Position numbers and translations under genes: made by a program
Part shown: in pieces, positions 10,422 to 23,005 of the stretch
Layout of the letters: every line of letters begins with the position of its first letter
How positions within the stretch are numbered: the first letter of the stretch is position 1
Notes under the pieces: generated by a model
The model's input: the letters and a program-made list of their open reading frames with translations, nothing else
What the model was told of the DNA's origin: nothing
Database searches by the model: none
Origin: Pezicula radicicola
Lineage: Eukaryota; Ascomycota; Leotiomycetes; Helotiales; Dermateaceae
Length of the DNA stretch: 64,000 nt
Assembly: GCA_003008705.1 (NCBI GenBank)
Contig: PDUO01000005.1
Location: 623,997 to 687,996, forward strand
Direction of reading: 5' to 3'

Positions 10422-13400
10422 GTTAACAAGATCATGTTGCGGTAAACAAGATCATCTAGCTGTACATATACCCCTAAAATTCATCTACTACAATTCCTAA
10501 AGTCTAATACAAGTAAGAGGAAATGCACTAAACAATAATCTCTTCCCATCCAACGAACTATATATTTATTGTCAACTAGAATGTTCTCGTCAGCTCGCGC
10601 GTTCTTGTTATTCTTAGTTTTGATTTATAGGTTTAATTAAAGAGAAGAAAGGGATACAGAAATAATCTTTTAAAGAGTAATGTAATAGAGTTAGTAGGAT
10701 TTCAACTTATAACTGCTGCGCTGTGATTCTAGTCTCTGTGGTGGTTAGGACAAACTTGTAAGGGTCAGGTAGATTGGTATGGATCCTTTTGGTTGTAGAA
10801 AGGGAGGAATGGAATGAATGGATATGTTGCTTTATTAGATACAGTACTTGTTATTAGGAATTTTATAGGATCCTAATACATGTAAAATACTACTACAATT
10901 GGTTTTCCGCATATGTAATGACTCTTTTGAACTCATCGCCCTGTGAGGTTCCTACATCAAGGAAGTTACTTAAAGCAAGTGAATTACTCACATCTTAAAT
11001 CAAGTAAGCTAGCTGCCCCTATTAAGTGAATTATTTAATGGCTTATTAAAATACTAGTAGAGCTTCTGTGGTATTGTTCAAATATAAATTCTAGCATTGT
11101 ACATGTACCAAGATCAATAGATTAGATCTTATGCATTGTTACCGTGCATACAATATACTATAATATCGGTGATTAGATACTTTAAACTGCAGAACACAAA
11201 AGCTACATTATATTAAATGCTACATAATATCCCTTCTACCTTGGCATTTCATTTACACATAAAAAGGATTCTTGATGAGCTTGCCTCTTTCTCGGATCTC
11301 AAGACTCACTTAAACCAAACCGTCGACAGCCTCTCGGTAAGTTATACCAAAGGTGGTAAGTAAGTAGTATCTCCCAACAAAAAGTATTTAAAACAGCTCG
11401 GGTAGATAGGAAACCGAAAGAAAAGCAGACAAAGACGGAGTTAAGTAAATTCCATAAGTTTTATAACGACTCAATTGGGTAATATTTACGAAAGTACTAA
11501 TACGGAGGTACTGCAGCATAGAATCCATCACTTGAACTACTCTAAAGGACGAAAGTGGAAGGAAGAAGCGATACTAATACTATACATAAGGTATGATATG
11601 GGTATAATACCAATATATTTGATCGATAAAGTACACGGAGTGTAATACAGTAAGACAGACTACTTTCGTATCAGTACTGTACTGTAGATCAAGACTGTTT
11701 CACCTCCTCGTCTACTTGTTGGTTCCCACATATTTCCTTACAGATACAGATACAGGAGACGAAAAGACGGGGGAGGGGTAAGGGGGGCCGGTTAGAAGGA
11801 GGAAAATCACACATGGGTAGTATGGATGGTATGGCGATTAATTGATGGAAAAACTCTACCGAGGTAAACAAGCGAGTACTCCTCGTGCTCTAACTACTTT
11901 ATGAATTAATGAAGCACTGGGAAATAATGTACAATAAGATCTCTGATATAAAGACGTAATTAACTGGGATTCAAAGACAGCCAAGTGGACGTCAATGGAA
12001 CATGACCCATCTCATGGGTTGCTTTTACACGCGCGGCACCGTTTTCCTTGTCCTGGCCCTTGTTCTTTCTTTTTAGGCTGTACGAAGTAGGTAAGGACAA
12101 TTTCTTATTCCCTGTTGCATGTCACTTTAATTCGTTCTGCAAAGTAATACCGGTACAGTACAGTAGTTAGTACCAGCAGTTAAATGCTACCATAGCGAAC
12201 GAGATTTGGCTGGCGACACATTTTTGATCGCTATGACCCTGCATGTGCGAATATGCAGCAAATACGAATGCAATTTATTCAGCCTTGTGGTTCCTTGGTA
12301 TCGTCACGCAGGGGCAGAATATCATTACAGTAATTCTCGGATGTTTGCCGTGCCATATAGTATTTATATGCAAGAGCCCTTTCATCCTTATTGTACTTGA
12401 TAAAATTGAAATTTCGAAGGACTGGAGTACCGTTTTTTCATTGTTTCTGTATGGGTTGAGAATAGTAATCGGAATACTAGAAAGAGAAGGAGAGGTAGTG
12501 GATTATTATTTCTTGGCTCACTGTAGCCCAGCTGCTGTGCCGTTATATTTCTTGGTTTTTGTCAATCTGACGATGTCTGGCCCGGAGGAGGGGCGAAGAG
12601 GCTTCATTTATTGACCAACGGGCGAAGTACAATCCTGAGGGTGAGATATGTGAGAGTACCCAACCAGTACGGAGTTAATCAGCCCTCGAAATGAACGGGT
12701 GGCTTGTTTACGAGTTACTCCTAACGAAAAGAGGGTTGTGTCGTCTGAAGCAATAATGTACCTTTCGTACCGAGGTAAGTCTCTTGGGGACGTGGCTGAT
12801 TACTAACAGCCTATCTGCAAAGCGAAAGGCATGTATGCTGCATCTGTAACCCCATCCTTGTGCTGCTGGCTTTCTGTTACAGTGCCTCCGTACTGTACTG
12901 TATTGGCGGTACAGCTGCAGGCTGAAAGAAAGACGCTGAAGCAGACAGCTCTATGGCGGATAATTGATCCTCCACTACTCTATACTTCCCTTCTCAGCGT
13001 CCGATGTGGTTACCAGATCCAGGACTATGGTATGGGTAAGTCTGCGAACCGTCGGGATACTACTCGTGTGCTACTCGTGTATGCAACAGTACGCAGGCAA
13101 GTTGGCAAGAAACATTTCTCTCTTACAGTACTCACTGCGGAGGAGATATGACCAGGCTCATCGGCCCTTCGCAGCCTGCTTGGCAGGCCTGACCTCCTAC
13201 GTGGTATCAAGCGCGGTTAAAGCAGATCAAGTGATTTGAGCCTATTGTACTTATCCAACACCAACTTCGATGTCATGCTTAACCAAATGCCCTTGCAAGT
13301 TGTAGTTTTTCAGCCTCTTTCCTTGGGAGTAACCTGGTGTCGAAAACGAAAGGGCCAGAAGCAACTGAATTCTGGTAAGCTGGTACGTATCTTTGTACAT

Positions 13401-13459
13401 CTGGTAAGGTGCCCGGGGTCGCGAGACGGCCCGTAGCCTCTTCTTCTGCTACAGTACAT

Positions 13460-13527
13460 CCCCCCTGAATGAAGGTTATTTTTTACGGTGTGGCAAAAGC
13501 AAAAAAAATAACCTTCATTCAGGGGGG
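13460..13527. repeat. Perfect 25-bp inverted repeat (hairpin) with 18-nt loop
   Basis: The left arm 13460-13484 (beginning CCCCCCTGAATG and ending in six T) is exactly complementary to 13503-13527 (six A, then TAACC and CATTCAGGGGGG at the end). The loop is 13485-13502. There are no mismatches in the stem. Such a stem is not expected by chance in a window of this size. Confidence 0.95.
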
Positions 13528-16500
13528 GGGTCGGGGAGGAAGAGAATGACGCCTTGGTGCCACGTCCATCGAATCACGGCAAATCCGAACCCCTCACGCT
13601 CGGTAGTGCATCGTGTGGTTGGAAAACCCAACAAGTCCAACAGGACCATTTTCATCACACGCTTCTGGGCCTTCTCTCTGGGCTCTTCGGGGTCAAATGT
13701 GATTCAAGGTCAGACCATGTTCAGGTCGATGCCGGCCGCCGTGCCATGCTACTTCCACGTAGCTTTCGTACGGTACTTGACTAATTTGGTGAATGCGAGA
13801 AATCATCGCGAGGCGTAGAAAAAGAAGGCGTGGACTGGTGTGATCAACGCTCTTCTTGCTTGTTATGGAAATTTTAGACGAAATGCCTGTCCTGGTGTCC
13901 TATCCAAAAGCCGTGAAAGAAGCTTTTTTGTTTTTTCGTTTGTCTCGTCGTCGTACTACCTTAACCTTTCGGTACTGGCTGGCGACTGGGTTGCTACTGG
14001 TGAATCTCGTAGAATTGTGTTCCGACTAAGCGAAGGCCTGCAAAGTGTAATCATCTGTAAGGAAATCATAATCCCAACAGCCGCCCCATATTCAGCGTAG
14101 TAGCCCCCGTCGTAATGACGAAAGATTTCCCATCATCCACCTGATCGAGGCCATACATCAGACCATAATTACATTACAGCACTCCCCATCAAATATTGAT
14201 CAGTAGTGAGTGATATGAGTGATGATTGAAAGAAGACTGGTCGCGAGTCGGGGTCTGGTCTTCTTGTCTAAGTACAGTACTTGCTCCGGGAAAATCATGG
14301 GACTCAGCACTCAGACCTCTGGCGGCCGCGATCCACCTAAAATAATTATTTCCCCCCTTCCTCCGTGCAGCCAGTGTGGAAAATGGACCCCATTATCCGG
14401 TACTCGTTGTTGGACCTTTTCCCTCAATTGTGGCTCCGGCTCCGCGAGTCAACCAACCAACCAACCCCGGGGAGAGACAACTTGCAACCCCAACCCTTGG
14501 ATTTTTAGAAAGGATTATCATCATTTATCTTTAGCATTTTATGCAGCTCATGACATGCGCTCACGCCGCCACGGAGTTAAGAGACACGGCATATTGAAAT
14601 TTCGCCAAAGGAGATATATATACCGAATTCGGACATATGGGCGTCCCAAGGACCCAGACGCGCTTGTGATCGTATGTTAACCTATGAGAACTTGAGAAGG
14701 ATCCCAAGGGAAAAAATCATAATGTCGTCCTAGCGATCAATAATTACTTTTCTGTTATGAGCCTCAGGAGCAAAATTATTTGGAGCACCATACGGTAGTC
14801 GGTAGCTTGCTGCCCTCATCGAGATTGATCTGCTCTCGGTAGCATAAAAAGGACGCTATGCTGAAGTCGGAGTGTGGGAGCAGCATTCTCGTCCGGTCCC
14901 GAGGAATGACACAGGCTGGTCGCGTTCTTACGTTCTGCATGAATCTCAAGCACCTGCAAGGATGCGATGAAGGGGTGGGGAGGGGAGGGGATGCTGGTCT
15001 GTGACGAAGCTTTCCATTTTCCTTTTTTCCATTTTCCATGGGTACGCACATGACACTGGAGATGATAGTAGCCAAGATAGGAAGGGTTGGTTTTTAATTT
15101 CAATTGAATTGGATAATAATTGATTTTTGAGCGAGTCTGGATTTCGTGCTCGCTTCGCTGGGCTTCTTCTCACTTGTGAATTAATTACTTTACTTGTAAG
15201 CGATGGAAGGGGAAGGTAGTATAGAAATTAATACCCACCACCACCGACCGGGACCAAAGCTGCTGCCTAGAAAACAGAATATTGACCTTGATTGAGTCGA
15301 ATCTTCTTTTCGTCTCTGTCCGTTGATCGTGATCAGTCAACATATCAACACCCAAAGTCATCTGCACATTTCTCGGCGTTCGTCCGAGATTAACTCGCGG
15401 GAATACATCACGGCAAGAGAGTACTGTGGAGTGCAGTCCGTCCTGTACTGTACTGTACTGTACTGTACTGTATTCTCTGTACGAGAAGCGAAGAAAGGCC
15501 ATGTCCACTCTTTGGTATGTGTTGGTGGAAAACCAGGAGCGTGGACGCAGCAGTGGAGACGGAGACCACGGCAGTCCTAAAGGCCCAAGGGACTTTGCTC
15601 CCGGACCCTCGGCAGAGCAGTCCGAACGGCAGCTTATCTGAGACCTGCGTGGCACCCTGGCGCCAACCACCGGTACAGCAACCACCGATCCTGGTGGGCT
15701 ACGGCGGTCCTCTCCATATTTTGTCATAGTGTTTGGATACATCTCCCTGTCCGCCGCGCTTGTTCCTGCATCTCCGTGGCACAGTCGGGAATCTGGAAGA
15801 ATTAGGGCTACGCGTGAGGGTCACTGGCTGTCAAAACCCCTGTCCTTGTTCGAGAGTACGCTGCTGGATCATGCCCTCCTAACTCTAAGGAAGCAGGGAG
15901 CTCCGTGTCAATACAGTACCATGTTGTCGTGCCCCCGGTATTGCTCGGCATATGGATTCCGTCACGGTACGGAGACAGCATCACGAGGCGATCTACCAAC
16001 ACTGGCATATTGTGAGACTGCCGCGCTATCACCTTAAAAAAAATTGACAGAATGGCTTTTTCGTTTCTCTAGAGCGGGTTTCATGACGATGTCATCGAGG
16101 AAGCACCCGTACGTCCGCATCTACGTTCCCAATTTGGCGCATATTGCGACCGAACCTGAAGAGAGAAAGGGAAGGCACAGGATAGAAGAACACGGGACAG
16201 CGACGGAAGAGTGCCGCATCTCGAGATTGTTGTTCCACGGGCCATCTGCGGCACTGTTTGGAGACATGCATGTTCTTCTAGAACCGGTGAATTGTTGGAT
16301 CTGACAGCACTTTGAGTGGCTAGGGAAGAATCATGGATGGGGCCGAGGAGTGTATCACAATGAAAGACGGCTACCAAGTCTTCACAGTTCGCGGCTACTT
16401 TGGTATGTGCTGCTTCTGGTCCATGATTTGTCAAATGATGATAACCGCCGGAGGCTTCCCTGTTCTTATTGTTGGGACTTGATGTTGGATCAAGGATGGT

Positions 16501-19323
16501 TAGAAAGTGGTGTACTCTGTATGGTTTGGAATGGCCCACGTCAGAAAAGTCAAATGATTCGTCTCTAAGTATATCTCAGCGTCTCGTTGAGATGGCCGGT
16601 GAAATAATATCGTGCTTGAAATAGTAGTAGTAGTCTAGTGTCGAGAATAATAATAGTGTGGATGATAATACGATCACTTCAGGCAGTTCAGGTGCCAAAG
16701 TTTAGTGTCGTGACCGCCTATCTCATTTCAATAGTGATCCTCCGGGAGCTAGACGCAGCGTACCCAGTGACGGCTAAAGCGCCTGTCAGAACATGGAGAT
16801 CGGCAGTTTGGAGGAATTGCACAGGCCTTAAGGCTCCCCCTTAGGCTTAGCTGCATCGGACAAGGTCCCAGATCCAGCTTGGTGGGTTCCATCACTTGCA
16901 TGGAGCTCCCAACGGCACACCAGCGGAACGTTACCATGGGAATGCTTTTTGGATTCCAAGGAAGGGTTGTAGAAAGAAAATGGTTTAAGGGTAAATTCTG
17001 GGTTTACTCCAAAACTCAAGTTTTGCTAAACACTCGTCGTTACTGTGGTGAAGCATCTCGAGATCAAGGAGGTAAGAAAGGTATTTTGAGTGCCGTCGCT
17101 ACAGATAAGTAATGCCATGCAAACGAGCGCGCGGGGCTGGGGTATTTCTCACTTACTGTATCGGTCGTCGTCGCTGCTGCTCGTGCGAGGCGAGGGAAAG
17201 AGAGAGCGTTTGCCCCACCAGAGTAGTTTCAACTAAGATTATTCCGACTTATTGGTCGCCTCGGTCACCCAGAACAGAACGTGGCCCAGGTGGTGGGACG
17301 ATTATCCAGAAGATCTCACTCTTTTGTTTCGAGCGTAATAATACTCCGTAAGCTCACACATAAAAGATGAGTCGGTTGAGAAAGCCAAGAAGAGACCTCA
17401 TACGGCGCAAGGTAGGTTGGTTGCTGTATATCCGGACAAAAATAACACACCGTCCAGGCCTGCAAGGGGGTTGCCCGGCTTTCTAAATCCTAATCAACAG
17501 ATCAAGACCGGTCGCTGCTACTGTGCGGCGGGCTGCCTTGACCAAGTACCGTCAGCACAGTAATGATCCTGCATAGCTCAAGTCACTAGGAGGAGGCGGA
17601 CTGTCTGGCTAAGGGGGAAAATGGTTGCCGACACCAGTTGCATGCCGAAGCCATAAATAAGCCTCTATCGACTTTTACGCCGAACACACAAACGCCATCC
17701 GCCTCGTATCTAGTGACAGTTTTTAGGTCATGAATCGTTCAAATTCTGACACGATAGACACCTTTCCAAGTCGGGGCTTGCAAGTTGCGTCTCCCGACTC
17801 CGACCAGGCAATACGGATGCTCAGTCAGGTTCCACATGGTTTTTGGCTAGGGTCTATTTGATATGCTTTCTGCTCCGCAAAAGTGCTGTGGAGAGCCCTT
17901 GCTCGCATATGCCTGTCCGCTCCGCTAGCGCTGCCATCACTGCTGCCCAAAACAGCCTGGTTTGGCGAGGGTCAACGTTGATAACACGCTCCTGTGCTAA
18001 GGGTGCTAAGGGCACGAACAGTAAGTACAGTAAGAAGGAACTGTAGTACAGTGCCCAGTGCCCAGCGCCCAGCCCCAGCGCCGCTACATACCCCCAACGA
18101 ACTTCTCACTACTACTAGGTACGGAGTAGGGTCGAGTAACGGCTTCTTCCACAACCGTACCACCCCCAGACTCATGGCGCTGCTGTCTTCCATCACATCT
18201 CACATCCTGCTCTTCTCTGACTACCAAGTACTTTTACAATAATAACTTCCTGCTTCTACCCCACACCGTCACGGCACAGACAAAATAGAAATAGAGTGAG
18301 CATCGGTGGCCCAAAACGACAGTAGTTGATATCATTTGATTCCTCGTAATCACTTTTCACTTTCATGTCGGTATGAGGCACAAACCATTCTTCAGCAACG
18401 CCTTCCTCTCAGCCACGACCGTCCTCCTCGGACGAATACAAGTAGCGGGCGGCAAAGGGCCTTATTAGGTTATCTTGTCTGCATTGTAAGCGTCGCTAGG
18501 CAGCGGATCCCGTGAATCTAGCTCGATCTACATCGTCTTGAGGATCTTGAGCATCTCGCAGCCTTCTTTCTTCTGCTATTGCTTTTTGGTCTGGCCTTTT
18601 GATTTCCAGCTTTCCAGGCGACTTGTCCCGGCTTCTTCAGCAGCTGTAGGAGGCTAGGAGCAGTTCGACGACGGACCAATCCCTTCCCATCCCAAAACAC
18701 CCCCCTGGCCTTGTCCCACATGCTCCATCGTACAGTACATGCACGTCCTCGAAGAACTGTCCCGCATGAGCAAGGACCCTCATCCTGGAAGCTACCCGTT
18801 TGACGCCTGCAATATTTGAACCCCCAGCGGGCTTGCCAATAAGCACCAACTTTTGCACGAGCTGCCGATTCCAGAAGAATGGTTTTGGCCGAACTCATGG
18901 TCACAGCCTGAGCCACACCTTACCCTTTCCCTGTACCGACAAACTTCAACTCTTTGCAAACATACATCTGTTGGAAAATCGACATCACTGACAGACAGAT
19001 CTTCCTTAAGTTGTCGTGTGAGTGACGTTACGCCAACCACCTGAACATCCTTTACGGAAGCAACTACTGTACCAATCGGGACGGCACTTCAATGCGACTG
19101 CCGTCGTTAACGAGCTCATTTGTGTGCGTTGGAACTGCTCAGCTGCTGCATATTATCCGGTCATCACCAAGTTGTACTCATCTTCCTTAAATAGCTCTCT
19201 ATCCATCCAACAACTCACCCAGCTGTGCCACAAAACTACCTCCGTCCGAGAAGACGCCCTAGGTTGCGCAGGCAGAAGGAACTGTACTCGTCAAGTTGGA
19301 TGCGGCCGGACACTTCCTCGAAC
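13528..19323. other. Long gene-free upstream region of the Zn2Cys6 gene
   Basis: About 5.8 kb of moderately GC-rich DNA. Several frames exceed 60 codons, but they overlap each other, often lack ATG, and show no family motif. Visible elements are a (CTGTA)6 tract, a CCAACCAACC run near 14450, a CCCAG/CGCCC-rich run at about 18050-18085, and copies of TACGGAGTA (17342-17350, 18120-18128). Such regions before fungal regulators often hold long 5' leaders and distal promoter elements. That reading is inference. Confidence 0.5.
15443..15472. repeat. (CTGTA)6 pentanucleotide microsatellite
   Basis: Six exact CTGTA units. The same pentamer recurs as shorter runs elsewhere in the window (for example 12890-12900 and 32441-32458). 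Confidence 0.95.
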
Positions 19324-21994
19324 ATGTCCCAAGTATTCACAACCCCCTTTGCTTTCCCTCCACACAAGCAGCCCGGTTCTACCTTCGACAGCCAAAGATT
19401 TGAAGGTTATCCACCAAAAGAATATCCAACTTCAGGCACATCGTCTTTTCCCTTCTCGAATCGCCAGTACGAAGGTAGTGGATGGAATCTGTCATCAGGG
19501 CGATTATCGATGTCAGAGGATCAGGGCAAAGGAGGAACCTCCCCCAGAACTGGAGGCGATTTTCGATTCGAGTCAGAGAAAAAGGTAGCGCGAGAATCAT
19601 TGCCGTCTTTAAGCAGTTTATTTGGTACATCCGCTCAGAGTAAGACTGCGCAATCTCCATACTCTGAACGCCAAAGCCCTCAATTCACAACTACATCCCC
19701 CCATGAGACTCGACCTCCTCCAACGCCTATCCATCCCGATCGCTCTTTTGACAGTGGATCCTTTCAACGGCCTTCAGTGTCAGGGCCGTTCTCTTACACA
19801 CCAAGAACAGACCATGTTCAGAGACCAACTTTCCCACCTCCACCACGGCCTGGTCAGCCAGGACTGAGACCCGAATCACCTCGATATGACTCGCATTACT
19901 CTCCCCATGAACCGACGCGGAATCACTCTACGGCTTCTTCCAGTAGATGGTCGCCGTCTGAAAATCCACGTCCAGAATACTTTCCAAGGGACACTTCATC
20001 CTCTTTCAAATACCAGTCAGAGCCACATCATCCTAAGCAACCGCAAACCCACAGATCCGAGGCAGAGTCTAGTCCTGTATACCGAGAACCTGTGCAGAAT
20101 GCACCTCTTACACCTAATTACCCTCCAACGCCAGCTAGTACAGTCGCTAATGAGCCTGTGACGACCAAAGATGGACTTGGTCCGAAGATTTGGACAGGCA
20201 CCCAGTTCCTGCCGCGATTTGTGCGACAGGCGGAAGTACCTGGAGAAGGGCTGTGTTACTTCTACGATGACAATACACATTGCAAGACAGTGATCGACGG
20301 CGAGGTGGTCAATGCTCACTGGGGCGTCACGAAGGCTGGGAAGCCGCGAAAGAGGTTAGCGATCGCATGTATCACTTGCAGGGAGAAGAAGATCAAGTGT
20401 GATCCCGATTATCCTAGATGTGTGCAGTGCGAGAAATTCGGACGAGTGTGCAAGTTCAAGAACGCGTAAGTGCCATCCAATTGAAACATGAAACTAGTAC
20501 CATACTACTACTTTCAAGAACGAAACATACTGATCTTCAATGCACAGTCCAAGAGGTGGACAGGGTGGTTCACCAGATACTCCTCCTGCTGATGCTGAGG
20601 ACATCATTACTCGTCCTGGGTCTTCTAGGACAGAGGTTGAGCAGTTCGAGCTTGAGACACGCGCATCGAGTCACTCTGTCTCTCCTCGAACAACCTTACG
20701 CAGGCCAACCCCCGATGAAGAATCGCAGCAAGCAAAACGCCGACGACTCGGCTACCATGATTATACACCAGTCGCCTCAGAAGCTTCTCCTCGCTTATCA
20801 ATGGCCCAAACAACTTCGCCTGCCACTTCCTTTGTTGAACGGTTGACTCGTTCCACAGATAGTGGCCGACCGAACGAATTTCCGTTGAATCTTCTCAATA
20901 GGGATTCAAGAATAGTTCCGGAGCTTCTATCCTCGTCCCTTCGAAACATTCGGCAGATAGGATACAGCATGTTTCCAGCTGTCTTTGAGTCTTGGGTTTT
21001 ATCTTCTGTGGCTAAGTCTAGCGAGGACCTGATGCTTATCCATGCAGTACTTGCCGTGGGCGCTGTTTTGTCTTCTAACCCTGAATATCAAGCCGCAGGT
21101 GCAGAGTATGCGTGTATTTCTCGAAATTCCTGCAGTAACTCGCCTTTGAGCCTTCAGCTTGTTCAGTCTCGATTGCTCCTAGCCATCTACTATAATGCTG
21201 TTAATAAATCAAGCGAAGCTTGGGAGTTCTGTGGAAGCGCAATCAGAGCAGCCTATGGTTTGAAGATGAATCTGGAAGTGGAAAGAACAGACAGTGCTAC
21301 CTTTGCCTACGGTCTCAACCGTTCGGCCCATGCCGAGTGCAGACGACGGACATTCTGGAGCTGTTTTATAATGGATCGCCTAACCAGTTTTTCCGCTGGA
21401 TTTCCTAGTGCGATTGACTCGGAAGATGTGTTTCTTCGTCTACCATGCGATTCCGTGACATTCGATTCCCAATCGGAGACACAAGCACCTTTCTTCAATT
21501 CGTCAGAACCAACTTCATTTGAAGCACATAGCCCAACACATATGATGGCATATCTCATTTCCATATGCACAGTTTGGGCAAAGATTGCGTCGGAAGTATA
21601 CCGCTCATCACATCAGCGACTTACTCCTTCCGCTCAACAGCCTCAAAGCATACCTAGCATCTCCCGCCTACGTGCCTGGAGTCAGCACCTGCCTAGTACC
21701 CATACCTTCTCGCCAGGAAACTTTACAAAATCAGTAATAAGTGGGCATCTAGGAACATTCACGGCCATGCACGCAGTCTACCATTTCGCATGCATGAAAC
21801 TCAATCGCTTCTTCGAAGAAAATCATGATTCACGTTCACCCCATGCCGTCTACTATATTCAAGAAATCAGGAAACATGCTGCGGATCTTTTGGAAATGAC
21901 AAAATGGGCGTCTTCAAATGAGTTGTTGGAGGTGAAAAAATCTTCACCTTTTTTCACAGAGGCTATAACTACTGCTCGGCAAGTCTTGACTTGA
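19324..21994 (+). CDS. Zn2Cys6 fungal transcription factor with mid-protein zinc cluster
   Basis: Exon 1 is 19324-20465; the intron has a GTAAGT donor and a CACAG acceptor; exon 2 is 20548-21994; 862 aa. The start is the ATG opening MSQVFTTPFAFPP; an open frame continues upstream but has no better start. Residues 1-300 are Pro/Ser-rich and disordered-looking. Just before the cluster is a conserved-looking block (WTGTQFLPRFVRQAEVPGEG ... HWGVTKAGKPRKR). The binuclear cluster is at about residues 349-376 with spacing CX2CX6CX6CX2CX6C (CITCREKKIKC ... CVQCEKFGRVC). Exon 2 carries the fungal-specific regulatory domain (middle homology region), with LIHAVLAVGAVLSSNPEY, SRLLLAIYY, WEFCGSAIRAAYGLKM and RRRTFWSCFIMDRLTSF. 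It is nuclear and should bind CGG-type half sites. The target pathway cannot be told from sequence. The gene sits alone between two gene-poor regions. Confidence 0.92.
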
Positions 21995-22963
21995 GCTAGG
22001 CATTATCAAAAGAGGAAAATATACAACATATCGTAGTCCAGCTCGCAGGGAGCAACAACATCACACGTTGGTAATGTCAGAGTCTTAACGTGTCAAGACC
22101 TAAGACGCGCAAGAGAGGGGAAGGAACCAGTTTGTGATACTGGGCAAGAAACTTTGCATTTAGTATTTTGCATTTGTCATGAAGAAATGACGGCAGGCAG
22201 ACACGATTGAGAAAAAGATACCCCATTATTGCAGAATCAAGTTTTAATTCTGCACGTTTACGAAGTAACGACCATTGTATATATATTCACATGTAACGTA
22301 ACACAACTGTACTTATAACAAGAGGGCAGAGCAGCATAAGAAAACTGCAGCAATAGTACATAGTTTGTACACATACTCATCTGAGATAAACAATGCTAGT
22401 ATTATATTGCATAAACTATACACATCCAATTCACACATACCTATGCATACGTACAAAGACTCACAACCCACCGTGTCTACCCACCTACACTACGATAGTT
22501 GCCGTGAACCTTCATACCGTAATCTTCCATCCTGCCTGCCGGTCTATCTCATCTCATCACATCTCCACTCCAACAACCGTCCTCAAGCGCTAGCCGTCAA
22601 CCGTCAACCATCATCCGTCATCCGCCACCGGGCCAAGATACGGAAATACCTGTAAAAGGAATACGGAGAACCTAGCCACTTAATACCCCTCAGGTCAAGC
22701 CGACACAACCAATCAAAATAGTCCCGTCGGAATAAAGCTGAGTCAGCTGAGGTGACGAGCGAGCGATGGGGTATTTCGTATGTGGATACTCTCCGTGTTC
22801 CGAAAGTGGACAGTGGATTTTTCAAAATTAAGCTCGGGTTCCGAGCTTTTAATTGAATTGTTTTCGGTTGGAACTTTGGTGGGGGAGATTCTGTTTTCGG
22901 ATGGTCGGGTGGTCGGGTTTTACGGTAAGAAGTGTTGTGTTGTAGGGTGTTAGAGGAGGAAGT

Positions 22964-23005
22964 GGGAAGTTGGAAGTGGGAAGTTGGAAGTTGGAAGTAG
23001 GAAGG
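22964..23005. repeat. GGAAGTT/GGAAGTG minisatellite
   Basis: About six consecutive heptamer-like units of GGAAGTT, GGAAGTG and GGAAGTA. Simple low-complexity repeat in the 3' flank of the zinc-cluster gene. Confidence 0.8.

Larger units (their letters stand above)
7700..13459. other. Gene-free AT-rich block
   Basis: No credible coding frame over about 5.8 kb. Open frames are short, isolated and without recognisable motifs. The stretch from about 9.1 to 11.7 kb is strongly AT-rich. It holds a poly-T run at 9077-9094, a degenerate tandem duplication at 10135-10421, AAGTGAATTACT-type motifs near 10975-11040, and the first CTGTA-rich motifs (11673-11686, 12151-12166, 12890-12900). A small hairpin with 8-bp arms (CCCACCAG / CTGGTGGG) lies at 8159-8183. 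The block is probably decayed repeat DNA grading into regulatory DNA. Confidence 0.6.

Noticed and set aside
15185..15742. 185-codon ATG frame on the minus strand
   Set aside because: It runs through the CTGTA microsatellite (giving a YSTVQ repeat), has no domain-like pattern, and overlaps several equally open plus-strand frames. Chance frame in GC-balanced DNA.
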